Origin: CAZCBD01 sp964496755 | GTDB lineage: Bacteria > Bacteroidota > Ignavibacteria > Ignavibacteriales > Melioribacteraceae | DNA length: 20,248 bases | Direction: 5' to 3' | NCBI GenBank assembly: GCA_964496755.1 | Contig: CAZCBD010000030.1 | Span: forward strand, 1-20,248 | Part shown: one piece after another, positions 1 to 8,022 of the stretch | How the letters are laid out: every line of letters starts with the position of its first letter | How positions within the stretch are numbered: the first letter of the stretch is position 1 | Position numbers and translations under genes: made by a program | The notes under the pieces: generated by a model | What the model saw: only the letters and a program-made list of their open reading frames with translations | Database searches by the model: none | Told to the model about the DNA's origin: nothing

Positions 1-1072
1 TCTCATTAGAATTCTTTCCTTTTATTTTTTCAATATCCGTACATGAATAGTTTGAAATACCTCTGGCTACTTCATTACCTTTTTCGTTTAAGATGCTGAT
101 AACATCTCCCTTTGAAAAAGTACTAATCACCTCGGAAACACCTACCGGCAATAAACTCGCAAAATGACTTCGCAAAGCATCTTCCGCCCCCTTGTTAATC
201 TTTACTTTACCGGTAATTGAATTTGCATATGCTATCCATAATTTTTTACTCGGCAATTTTTCATTTGCATAAAAAATAGTACCGTAAGTTTTACCCGCAA
301 TAAAATCTTTTAAACTTAAAGGATTTTTTCCATTTAAGATTACAGCATTTCCGCCGGAATTAATTGCAATTTTAGCAGCTTCAATTTTTGTTTTCATTCC
401 TCCTCTACCTTTTGAGGAAGCTTTGAAACCAAGAGCCTCTATTTCCGGAGTAATTTTTTTTACCTCCGAAATCAATCTTGCCTCTTTATTTATTCGCGGA
501 TCAGCATCGTACAAACCATCTACATCCGACATAATTATAAGCAAGTCTGCGTTCATTTTACTCATTACAAGTGCCGATAATTTATCATTATCACCAAAAC
601 TTTTGATTCTACCTTCCTCCATTCTATCTTCAACTTCAAGCGTAGAAACAGTATCGTTTTCATTTATAATGGGTATAGCTTTCAATCCAATAAGCGCGTT
701 TAATGTGTTACTTAGATTTAGATATTTTATTCGATTCGAAAAATCATCCTCGGTAAGTAAAATCTGAGCAACCTTATAACCGTATTTCGAAAAACCGTTT
801 TCATATATCGACATCAATTGCGATTGCCCTGCAGCTGCACAGGCTTGTTTTAAAACAACATTTTTCGGTTTTTCGGCCAGCCCTAATTTTTTTATCCCCA
901 GCGCAACCGAACCGCTGGATACAATAAAAATTTCCTTGCCTGATTTTTTCATTTCCGCAATTATTTCTATAAAATTATAAATATTGCCCAAAGAAAGGGT
1001 TCCGTCTTCTCGCGTTATTGAATTTGTACCAAATTTTATAACTATTCTTTTACTGCTTTGATAAATACTCAT
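1..1072 (-). CDS. proB: Glutamate 5-kinase (C-terminus cut by window edge)
   Basis: This enzyme phosphorylates L-glutamate with ATP to gamma-glutamyl phosphate, the first step of proline synthesis in the cytoplasm. The frame is open to the left window edge, giving 357 codons; the usual length is about 367, so only about 10 residues are missing. Visible motifs are IVIKFGTNSIT (10-20, phosphate-binding N-terminus), NEND (137-140), FGDNDKLSAL (159-168), SDVDGLYDADPR (182-193) and GRGGMKTKIEAA (222-233). A C-terminal region from about residue 275 fits a PUA domain. The start is supported by AAAGGA, with AGGA 5 nt before the ATG. The NEND-to-GDND loop is about 10 residues longer than I recall for E. 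coli ProB. proA, the usual partner, would lie beyond the left edge. Family assignment is very secure. Confidence 0.96.
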   Translation of the reverse strand, partial: MSIYQSSKRIVIKFGTNSITREDGTLSLGNIYNFIEIIAEMKKSGKEIFIVSSGSVALGIKKLGLAEKPKNVVLKQACAAAGQSQLMSIYENGFSKYGYKVAQILLTEDDFSNRIKYLNLSNTLNALIGLKAIPIINENDTVSTLEVEDRMEEGRIKSFGDNDKLSALVMSKMNADLLIIMSDVDGLYDADPRINKEARLISEVKKITPEIEALGFKASSKGRGGMKTKIEAAKIAINSGGNAVILNGKNPLSLKDFIAGKTYGTIFYANEKLPSKKLWIAYANSITGKVKINKGAEDALRSHFASLLPVGVSEVISTFSKGDVISILNEKGNEVARGISNYSCTDIEKIKGKNSNE

Positions 1073-1242
1073 TTTATTCCTTTTTCAATTATTCAAAAGA
1101 AATAAAAATGTTTGCCCTAAAAAATTTCTTTCTGAAAATTATTATGATAAATTTTACAATTTCGCATTATTTTACTTTATTTTGAATTATTTATCTATCT
1201 TTCGCACATTTTCTGAATTATTATTCGTTTTCATTTTAAATG
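1073..1242 (-). promoter_or_regulatory. AT-rich leader region upstream of proB
   Basis: This is the stretch between the dehydrogenase terminator and the proB start. It must hold the proB promoter if proB is transcribed separately. I see a good SD (complement of 1078-1081) but no clean TAnnTTTG or TATAAT element, and no small ORF or strong RNA fold. The promoter assignment is from position only. Confidence 0.3.
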
Positions 1243-1273
1243 AAAAAAACCGAAACATAAAAAGTTTCGGTTT
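1243..1273 (-). terminator. Rho-independent terminator after the YqhD-like dehydrogenase gene
   Basis: A perfect 10-bp inverted repeat (1247-1256 AAACCGAAAC with 1264-1273 GTTTCGGTTT) encloses a 7-nt loop. On the minus strand the hairpin is followed by a T run, read from the A run at 1243-1249. It sits about 45 nt after the stop codon of the dehydrogenase gene. Confidence 0.85.
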
Positions 1274-1318
1274 AATAATAAGTTTCAATTTAATAATTTC
1301 TTCCTAATCAAAAAAAAA

Positions 1319-2485
1319 TCAGAACGCCAATTTATATATTTCAAAAACATCATTTTTATCTAATTGCATTAATTTACCAAGGTTTCCTCTCAGAGTTGCA
1401 TTTTCAGCCATCGGCATTAAATCGGATTCTTTCACTCCAACTTCGCTTAAAGAAACAGGTGCTCCAATTTCCTTGAAATATTCTTTTAATTGATAAACAA
1501 TTTTATCGATTTTTCCATCAATTGTTCCCTCGGTAATTCCAAATATTTTATCTGCAAAACGCGAGAATTTTTCCGCATCGTTTTTATAAACATACTTCAT
1601 CCAAGCGGGAAAAAGAATAGCCAAACCGGCTCCGTGAGCAATATCGTAAAATGCACTTACGGAATGTTCAATCATGTGGGTTGCCCAATCGCCTCCCTTG
1701 CTTCCGGGTTGCAAAAGCATATTCAAGGCATTGGTGGCACACCAAGCAAATTGGGCACGCGATTTATAATTATCGGGTTCCTTTGCCAAAATCCTTGAAT
1801 GCTTCATCATTGTTCGGATAATTCCTTCGGCAAACTCATCAACCAAATCATTATTCCCCGAACCGTCAAAATACCATTCAAAAACATGAGCCAAAGTATC
1901 TGCCGCCCCATTGGCCATTTGCGATTTCGGTAAACTTATTTGAACAGCAGGATCAATAATTGAAAACTTCGGATATCCGTTTACATTTGTAGGCATAGGC
2001 CATTTTTTATTTTCAGTTTCGTTTGTAAGCACTGCATTTGCATTCATTTCGGAGCCTGTAGCGGAAATTGTTAAAACGGAAAATACTGGTAAAGCTTCTT
2101 CGCTTACGGCTTTTTTTTCGAACAGGTCCCATACATTTCCGGCATAATAATAACCACGAGCAATTACCTTTGCACTATCTATTACACTTCCGCCGCCAAC
2201 AGCCAAAATTCCATCAACTTTTTCTTCCTTTGCAATTTTAATACCCTCCATAACTTTTGACAAAACCGGATTTGCTTTTATTCCGCCCATTTCAACCCAA
2301 TCAATTCCAGAAGCGGTTAAAGATGCAATTACTTTGTTGTAAACATTATTTTTGAATATCGAGCTTTTACCATAACACAATAAAATCTTTTTTGTTTTAT
2401 ATTTTTTTAATTCTTCGCCAACAGTTTCAATTGTTTCTTTTCCGAAAATAATTTTAGTTGGATTGTGAAAAATAAAATTATTCAT
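1319..2485 (-). CDS. Iron-containing alcohol dehydrogenase, YqhD/BdhA-type NAD(P)H-dependent aldehyde reductase
   Basis: A cytoplasmic 388-residue group III (iron-type) dehydrogenase, the same length as E. coli YqhD (387) and beginning almost alike (MNNF...). It probably reduces aldehydes to alcohols with NADPH. The nucleotide-binding motif AVGGGSVIDSAK spans 95-106. The metal ligands expected for the family are present: D196 and H200 in the segment NGAADTLAHV, H270 in DWATH and H284 in IAHG. The 14-residue spacing of the last two histidines matches the family. The start has a GGAG SD 7 nt before the ATG. It follows the M23 lipoprotein gene by 22 nt, so the two are probably co-transcribed, and a hairpin terminator follows. 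Substrate is not readable from sequence; YqhD-like detoxification of short aldehydes or a fermentative butanol dehydrogenase role are both possible. Confidence 0.92.
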   Translation of the reverse strand: MNNFIFHNPTKIIFGKETIETVGEELKKYKTKKILLCYGKSSIFKNNVYNKVIASLTASGIDWVEMGGIKANPVLSKVMEGIKIAKEEKVDGILAVGGGSVIDSAKVIARGYYYAGNVWDLFEKKAVSEEALPVFSVLTISATGSEMNANAVLTNETENKKWPMPTNVNGYPKFSIIDPAVQISLPKSQMANGAADTLAHVFEWYFDGSGNNDLVDEFAEGIIRTMMKHSRILAKEPDNYKSRAQFAWCATNALNMLLQPGSKGGDWATHMIEHSVSAFYDIAHGAGLAILFPAWMKYVYKNDAEKFSRFADKIFGITEGTIDGKIDKIVYQLKEYFKEIGAPVSLSEVGVKESDLMPMAENATLRGNLGKLMQLDKNDVFEIYKLAF

Positions 2486-2507
2486 ATTTTAACTCCGTAT
2501 CATTCAG

Positions 2508-3782
2508 TTATTTTTTTGCAATTTCAATTTTTGAAAATTGCTTATCCAAAATATTAATTTTAGTAAAAATATTTTTCCAATTAGATGCAACTTTATTAAA
2601 AGCCATTTTCAAATTATTTGCAATCGGATGAGTTGGAGGGAATTTAAGTTTCAAGTAATTTTTAGGCACACCATTTATCCAAAATCTAAAATCCAAATGC
2701 GGACCGGTTGATCTTCCGCTACTTCCAACATAACCGATTATTTGGCCTTGTTTTACTTTTTTCCCAACACGAATATTTTTCCCAAATCTTGAAAGATGCA
2801 TATAACCACTCATATAAGAACCGTTGTGCCTAATTTTAACATACCTACCTGCGGCACCCTCATAACGAGCTTTAATAACAATTCCATCACCAACTGCACG
2901 AACAGGAGTTCCAACGGCTGCAGCAAAATCAATTCCCGTATGAGGAATTCGTCTTTTCAAAATCGGATGAAATCTACTATAAGAAAACCTTGAGCTGATC
3001 CTACTAAATTTAAGCGGGGTTTTTAAAAACTGCTTTCGTAAGCTACTGCCATCCAATTCAAAAAATTTTCTTTCACCATCCTGCTCAAAAGGAATTGCAT
3101 AATAATCTTTCCCCATATGATTAAACATTGCAGCTTTAATATTTCCTATTCCAACAGATTTTCCATCAACAAATTTTTCTTCATAAAGAACTTTGAAATA
3201 ATCATTTTTCATTATACGATAAAAATCTATTTGCCACGCAAATACTTCACTCAGTTCAATAGCAAGTTGAGGTGAAATATTTTTTTCGTCTAGGGTTTGA
3301 TAAAGTGAATTAGTTATTAAACCTGTTGCGGTCTTTTCAATTGTTTCAACCTTATATTGCCCGTGTTGAACAAATACAGAATCTTTTAGGTGTAAAATAA
3401 AATAATTAATCGGGTCTTCTTCATAAATAAAACAAATAGGTGTTTTTAACGAATCATAATAAACACGATATCTATTGCCCACTTTTATTTTTCTGATATC
3501 AAAATCACTTTTTATTTTTCGTGTTACGTTAAAAATATGTTGCAAAGAAATATTAAATGTATCCAACAAATTTGAAAAAGTTTGATTCTGCGTAATTATA
3601 TTTTGGGTAAAATTAAACTGTAAAGTATCAACGCCATATTTATCCAAATTAATAAGGTTATTTTGTTTTGGAGTTGAATTTTTAGCGGTTACACTATTTG
3701 TGTCTAAACTTTTTATATCGGAACAGCTGGTAATAAAAAAAATAATGGCAATAAGGAAAAGGAGTATATAATTTTTCGGCAT
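2508..3782 (-). CDS. M23 family (MepM-like) murein endopeptidase, predicted lipoprotein
   Basis: A predicted cell-envelope enzyme cutting peptide cross-links in peptidoglycan. The N-terminus is a lipoprotein signal with lipobox ITSC and lipidated C20. Residues about 55-110 resemble a LysM/OapA-like domain, and about 155-255 the second N-terminal domain found in MepM-type proteins (segment GKDYYAIPFEQDG near 224-236). The M23 domain covers about 275-380, with HTGID (H281, D285), GYMHL (H329) and GPHLDFRF (H362). The final motif, normally HxH, reads H362-L-D364, so a usual zinc-ligand histidine is an aspartate here. The start has a modest GAGAG SD 6 nt before the ATG. It is the first gene of a probable pair with the YqhD-like dehydrogenase. 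Family call is secure; catalytic activity is likely but not certain because of the D364 substitution. Confidence 0.9.
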   Translation of the reverse strand: MPKNYILLFLIAIIFFITSCSDIKSLDTNSVTAKNSTPKQNNLINLDKYGVDTLQFNFTQNIITQNQTFSNLLDTFNISLQHIFNVTRKIKSDFDIRKIKVGNRYRVYYDSLKTPICFIYEEDPINYFILHLKDSVFVQHGQYKVETIEKTATGLITNSLYQTLDEKNISPQLAIELSEVFAWQIDFYRIMKNDYFKVLYEEKFVDGKSVGIGNIKAAMFNHMGKDYYAIPFEQDGERKFFELDGSSLRKQFLKTPLKFSRISSRFSYSRFHPILKRRIPHTGIDFAAAVGTPVRAVGDGIVIKARYEGAAGRYVKIRHNGSYMSGYMHLSRFGKNIRVGKKVKQGQIIGYVGSSGRSTGPHLDFRFWINGVPKNYLKLKFPPTHPIANNLKMAFNKVASNWKNIFTKINILDKQFSKIEIAKK

Positions 3783-3850
3783 GAATTTCTCTCTTAAATT
3801 AATATAGGATTCTTAGCAACAAACAATTTTTAATAAAATATATTTTAAAA

Positions 3851-3880
3851 CTACGGAACACTTTTAAATAAAGTGCTCCG
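3851..3880 (-). terminator. Probable terminator at the end of the foldase cluster
   Basis: Positions 3854-3863 (CGGAACACTT) pair with 3871-3880 (AAGTGCTCCG) in a 10-bp stem containing one G-U wobble on the minus strand, with a 7-nt loop. Only a short T-rich stretch follows. It lies about 28 nt after the stop of the SurA-like gene, separating the foldase run from the M23 gene. Confidence 0.65.
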
Positions 3881-3907
3881 GCTTGAAAAAATAATGTTTC
3901 AAAAAAA

Positions 3908-5176
3908 CTATAATTTTATTTCCCAATAAATTTTATCACGCAAAGCTTTCATCCATTGATTATAAACTTTTTCCTTTTTTTGGTAATCGGCAATTTGTTT
4001 AATAGTTTGGTAATCCTTATCAATATCGGGCAAATGTGCGGGAACCCTGTCAATTAATTTAACAATATGAAAGCCATATGTAACTCGATTTAACTGAAGT
4101 CGTTTAGGAAAACTAATGTCACCTTTTTTCATTGAAAAAACAACTTTAGCAAATTGTTTATCTAATTGGGACAGCTCAAAAGTACCAAGCTCCCCGCCCA
4201 AAGCAGCGGTTTGTTTATCATCGCTATACTTTTTCGCATAATATTCAAATGTATTTTTCTTTTGTAAAATTGAGTCTCTAATACCGGAAAGAAATTCAAT
4301 GGAGTTTAATTCGGATTCATCGTCACTTTTAAGTGCAAATAAAATATGTCTGGCGTGTACGGATTCGCCTCGTCTATCCAAAAGCTGAATAATGTGATAA
4401 CCAAAAGAGCTTTCAATTACTTCAGATAATTCACCTTTGACCAAAGCAAAAACAGCAGCTTCAAAAGCAGGATCAAAAACCCCTCTTTTAATCCAACCTA
4501 AATCACCACCTCTATCTTTAGAACCGGGATCTTCACTTAGTTTTTTTGCAAGTTCTGCAAAATCAGCACCATTTTTCAGCGAGTCTAATATAACCTGAGC
4601 TTTGGCTTTAGTTTTATTTTTTATTCTTTTATCTACTTTCGGATTTTTAAAAATATGAGCAATTGTAACTTTTTCCGGAATCATTCCAAGCGAATCTTTG
4701 AAAGAATTAAAAAATTCTTCAACCTCTCTTCTAGAAGCTTCAACGCTACCGAATTTTTTTTGTTGTACCATTCTGGTCATCAAACGTTTTCGTGTATCCT
4801 CTTTAAATTCTCTCTTTAATTTTTCAATAGACATTCCATAAAGTTTTTCAACGGCTTCGCGAGAACCATATTGTTGAACATAAGTGCCTATTAAACGGTC
4901 TAATTCGGAATTCACCATTTCATCTTGCACATCAATTGAATCCAATTTAGCTTGTGCATATAATAATTTTTCATCTATTATTGAATTTAAAACTGTTTTC
5001 ATTAGTTTTGCATCATCGGGATTCAAGTTTCTTTGTGTTGCAATTATTGCTGTTCTTACTTTCAATTCGGAAAGCATAATTATTTCATTGTCAACAATTG
5101 CAACAATTTTGTCAATCACTTCTTGAGCAAATATTATTTTAGATATTAAAAGAATTAGCAATAAAATTTTTTTCAT
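3908..5176 (-). CDS. SurA-like periplasmic chaperone / peptidyl-prolyl cis-trans isomerase
   Basis: A predicted periplasmic foldase assisting outer-membrane protein assembly, as SurA does in E. coli. The protein is 422 residues from the chosen start (E. coli SurA is 428). Numbering here counts from the upstream ATG of the MM pair. A signal peptide ends near A18 (IIFA before QE). A SurA N-terminal helical domain spans about 20-165. Parvulin domain 1 covers about 171-267 (IAHIF and FGYHIIQL) and domain 2 about 273-378 (ARHILF and GFHIVKL). Both keep the paired histidines typical of parvulins. Two adjacent ATGs exist; the SD AGGA lies 3 nt from the first (5179) and 6 nt from the second (5176), which favours the second. 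The stop of the upstream lipoprotein gene is only 5 nt before the first ATG, so the genes are tightly coupled. Orthology to surA itself is inferred from architecture. Confidence 0.88.
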   Translation of the reverse strand: MKKILLLILLISKIIFAQEVIDKIVAIVDNEIIMLSELKVRTAIIATQRNLNPDDAKLMKTVLNSIIDEKLLYAQAKLDSIDVQDEMVNSELDRLIGTYVQQYGSREAVEKLYGMSIEKLKREFKEDTRKRLMTRMVQQKKFGSVEASRREVEEFFNSFKDSLGMIPEKVTIAHIFKNPKVDKRIKNKTKAKAQVILDSLKNGADFAELAKKLSEDPGSKDRGGDLGWIKRGVFDPAFEAAVFALVKGELSEVIESSFGYHIIQLLDRRGESVHARHILFALKSDDESELNSIEFLSGIRDSILQKKNTFEYYAKKYSDDKQTAALGGELGTFELSQLDKQFAKVVFSMKKGDISFPKRLQLNRVTYGFHIVKLIDRVPAHLPDIDKDYQTIKQIADYQKKEKVYNQWMKALRDKIYWEIKL

Positions 5177-5184
5177 CATTTGTC

Positions 5185-5994
5185 CTAGTTTATTTCAATA
5201 TTATATTTTGTATAAATAGACTGCATCAAATTTTTGTATAAACGTTTGAGTTTATGCGTATAAACTCTTTTTTTTATATCGTTCTTAACATACTTATAAT
5301 CCGGCACCTCAAACTTATTTAACTTTCCGATATATTTAACAACATAAGTCAAGCTATCTTCAATTGTGAAAGGCACACTGATTTCATTGGGTTGTAAAAC
5401 ATTTATTATTTGAATTAGTTTTGTTGCATAAACATCGTTACTTGCAATTAAGCTATCCTCCTTGGCAAAATAACAATCAGCATAAAACTTGCTTTTAGCT
5501 TGTATCCATGAATTTTTAAATGCATATTCGCGAAATCCATATGCTAAGTTTTTATCTTCGAATGCAACCAGACTTATAATAAAACTATCTTCCGTTAATT
5601 TAAATTCTTCCTTTTTATTTCTATAAAAATTATAAATTTCATTTTCAGAAATATTTATTTTTTGGGAGAATATTTTTTTATCGAGATAAAAAGCTGCTAA
5701 CAATTCTTTTTTAGATTGCTCAAATATTCTTAAAAATTCTTTATCATAATTCAAGCTATCAAAAATTGCTTCGTTAAATAACAACTCCGTATCTAACCAT
5801 TGTTTTAAAATTTCTTTTTCGAATTTATTTTGATTTTTATAATTAATTAATACCGAATCGATTTGCTGTTTTGTAAAATGCTTAGTATAAACGGAAAGAT
5901 TAGCTGCCGTTTTGGTATTCATCTTTTTTGACGATGTATTACATGCACCAAGCAAAAAAAGTAAAATTAATATGCTATATTTCTTTAAATGCAT
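5185..5994 (-). CDS. Lipoprotein of the PpiC/SurA foldase cluster with degenerate isomerase region
   Basis: A 269-residue predicted lipoprotein: hydrophobic N-terminus, lipobox LGAC, lipidated C18. Residues about 35-120 are helical and charged, like the SurA/PpiC N-terminal chaperone domain. Residues about 125-225 sit where a parvulin domain would be, and a segment near 197-202 (LQPNEI) resembles the loop seen in parvulins. However, the two positions that usually carry histidine are not histidine: the first strand reads SFIISLVAF and the last reads LTYVVKYI. This suggests a chaperone without prolyl isomerase activity; that is an inference. It overlaps the end of the 656-residue foldase gene by 20 nt and has no clear SD, so translational coupling is likely. 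No gene name is recognised. Confidence 0.75.
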   Translation of the reverse strand: MHLKKYSILILLFLLGACNTSSKKMNTKTAANLSVYTKHFTKQQIDSVLINYKNQNKFEKEILKQWLDTELLFNEAIFDSLNYDKEFLRIFEQSKKELLAAFYLDKKIFSQKINISENEIYNFYRNKKEEFKLTEDSFIISLVAFEDKNLAYGFREYAFKNSWIQAKSKFYADCYFAKEDSLIASNDVYATKLIQIINVLQPNEISVPFTIEDSLTYVVKYIGKLNKFEVPDYKYVKNDIKKRVYTHKLKRLYKNLMQSIYTKYNIEIN

Positions 5995-7945
5995 AATTTA
6001 AATTTTCATAAAATATTTTAGGATTAAACTTATTTCTTAACTCCTTTGAATACTCTTTGTTGCGTATTTTTATTTTTTCTTCATGTAAGAGATTACGAAT
6101 TTCACTTTTAGCTTCTTCAAAATTTTTAGCACCGGCCGGAATTTTTTCTAATATTTTCACTTTACTCCATAACCCGTTCTGATCTTGAATTAAATGAGTA
6201 AATTCACCTTTATTAAATTTTTTTGCAATTTTGGTAATGCTATCAAAATCGAAAGAAACTTTTTCAACGTTTCTGATTTTCACATTTCCGCCTTTTCTGT
6301 TGGCAAAAGCCGAATCAGCTTCAGCTTCCGTATATCCGTTTTTAATAAGCTCACAATAATCTTTAACTTTGTTTTTATTATAATGGGAATAAACTCTATA
6401 AGAAATTCTTTCCGGCCACTTATATTTGTTTGCATTCTTATCAAAATATTTTTGAATTTCATCGTCGGTAATTTTCACTTTATTCCAAACCTCTCTTTCT
6501 TGAAGCTTGAATATTTGAAGCCCGTAATAATATTCTTTAAATACTTTAGCTAATTCCGTTTCTCCTTTAATTTGATCATTAATTTCTTTTTCAAGTAGAA
6601 TTTGTTGAATTACACTTTTTAAGTAATGTCTATAATTTTCATGGTTAAATGGTGTTTTGGAATATTTTTCAAAGTATTTTAAATTAAAAATATTTTTCAC
6701 ATCATAAACAACACTATCAATTTCAAAAACTTTAAATGATTCATTTCTTTTATTTAATGTATCTCTCATTTCAGAAAATGTTAAATCCTTAAATTCTTCG
6801 GCAAAAGTAGAAACATTATCCGAATACTTTTTGAATGCAAATTTTGCTTTTAGAGAGTCAATGTAACTATCAAGATCCTGTTGAAAATACACTTTTTCAT
6901 ATGTTCTTTTTAGTTTAACTTTCTCTTGTTCAAAAGGTGGTTGCGGATTATGCTTAATAACCTTTATAATGTGATATCCAAATTGTGTTTTTACAGGTTC
7001 GGATATTTCATTCGGTTTTAATGTAAAAACAATTTCATTAAATTCCGGTACGGTTTTTCTTCTTTCAATTTTTTCTAAAAACCCACCAAGAACAGCCGAA
7101 GCTTTGTCATCCGAATTATCAATTGCAAGTTGTGTAAAATCCGCACCGTTTTTTATTAAATTATAAATTGAATCTGCTTTTTCCTTACTTTTTTTATAGT
7201 CTAGTTTTTTTCCATCCTTATCTTTTAAACTAATTAAAATATGCTGTGCATCAACTGTTCCGAATCTTTCTCTTTTAGCATTTAATTTTAAAATATGAAC
7301 TGCATAAGTTGAAGGAATAGCTTCCTTATAAACTTCGCCAACTTTCATATTTAAAACAACTTTCTCAAATTGTGGTGCCAACTCTCCCGCTGTAACCCAA
7401 AATAATTGTCCATTGGCTTTTATTGTGTTTTTATCCTTCGAATATTTTTTAACAAATTTATTCCAATCTGCCCCGGAATTTAAACTATCAATTAAAATTT
7501 TAGCCCTTGCTTTTGCAGAGTCCAATCCTTCGTCACCTACCATTAACATAATATGAGCAATACGATACTCGTATTTTCTTTTATCATATAATTTTTCCAA
7601 TCCCGGAGATCTGACATACTTTTCAATTAAAAACTCTTCACCGATATTTTTTTTATAATTTTCAAGTTCTGTTAAAAGAGAGTCATCTTTATCTATGCCA
7701 AGTTCCTTGGCTTCTTTTAGTTTCAATTTAAAGTTCACATATAAATCTAAAAAATGTTTATAGTCTTCTATACTTTGCTTCTGTGCATTTTTAACGGTTG
7801 AAGCAGATTTCAGATATTCATTTTCAAATTCAGTTAAGGTGATTTTTTCATTACCCAAATCAGCAACTAATAAATCCTTTTTTACGGGAGCACATGAAAT
7901 AATTAATACTACGGTTATTAGAACTAGGTAAAAGTTTTTAAACAT
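5975..7945 (-). CDS. Multi-domain PpiC-type peptidyl-prolyl cis-trans isomerase, predicted lipoprotein
   Basis: A 656-residue envelope foldase. The N-terminus has a lipobox IISC with C18. A chaperone-like helical segment (about 25-125) is followed by two parvulin domains: about 127-222 (AHIM at 130-133, YAVHIL at 214-219) and about 231-331 (AQHIL at 233-237, FGYHII at 322-327). All four paired histidines are kept. The remainder (about 350-656) includes a second helical region and, near 510-610, a stretch resembling a third parvulin domain that lacks the closing histidine (NGLWSKVKIL). The start is supported by GAGGA 4 nt before the ATG. It is first of three consecutive foldase genes, downstream of the DNA methyltransferase gene, and overlaps the next gene by 20 nt. 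The role in outer-membrane protein folding is inferred from family and location signal. Confidence 0.85.
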   Translation of the reverse strand: MFKNFYLVLITVVLIISCAPVKKDLLVADLGNEKITLTEFENEYLKSASTVKNAQKQSIEDYKHFLDLYVNFKLKLKEAKELGIDKDDSLLTELENYKKNIGEEFLIEKYVRSPGLEKLYDKRKYEYRIAHIMLMVGDEGLDSAKARAKILIDSLNSGADWNKFVKKYSKDKNTIKANGQLFWVTAGELAPQFEKVVLNMKVGEVYKEAIPSTYAVHILKLNAKRERFGTVDAQHILISLKDKDGKKLDYKKSKEKADSIYNLIKNGADFTQLAIDNSDDKASAVLGGFLEKIERRKTVPEFNEIVFTLKPNEISEPVKTQFGYHIIKVIKHNPQPPFEQEKVKLKRTYEKVYFQQDLDSYIDSLKAKFAFKKYSDNVSTFAEEFKDLTFSEMRDTLNKRNESFKVFEIDSVVYDVKNIFNLKYFEKYSKTPFNHENYRHYLKSVIQQILLEKEINDQIKGETELAKVFKEYYYGLQIFKLQEREVWNKVKITDDEIQKYFDKNANKYKWPERISYRVYSHYNKNKVKDYCELIKNGYTEAEADSAFANRKGGNVKIRNVEKVSFDFDSITKIAKKFNKGEFTHLIQDQNGLWSKVKILEKIPAGAKNFEEAKSEIRNLLHEEKIKIRNKEYSKELRNKFNPKIFYENLNYAFKEI

Positions 7946-8022
7946 AAAATCCTCGATAACTAAATAAACAAAAAATGTGAATAGATAGTTTAGTATTTGA
8001 AAAAACCAAAATCAAGCAAGTG

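Noticed and set aside
423..767. Plus-strand open frame of 114 codons
   Set aside because: It lies antisense inside proB, whose motifs are unmistakable; the translation is low-complexity and has no family features.
1090..1105. Possible -7 element for proB (minus strand TTCTTTTG)
   Set aside because: The invariant TA is replaced by TT and no -33 partner is seen.
7946..8022. Terminator between the methyltransferase and the first foldase gene
   Set aside because: No stable hairpin with a T tract is visible; read-through from metG into the foldase genes remains possible.
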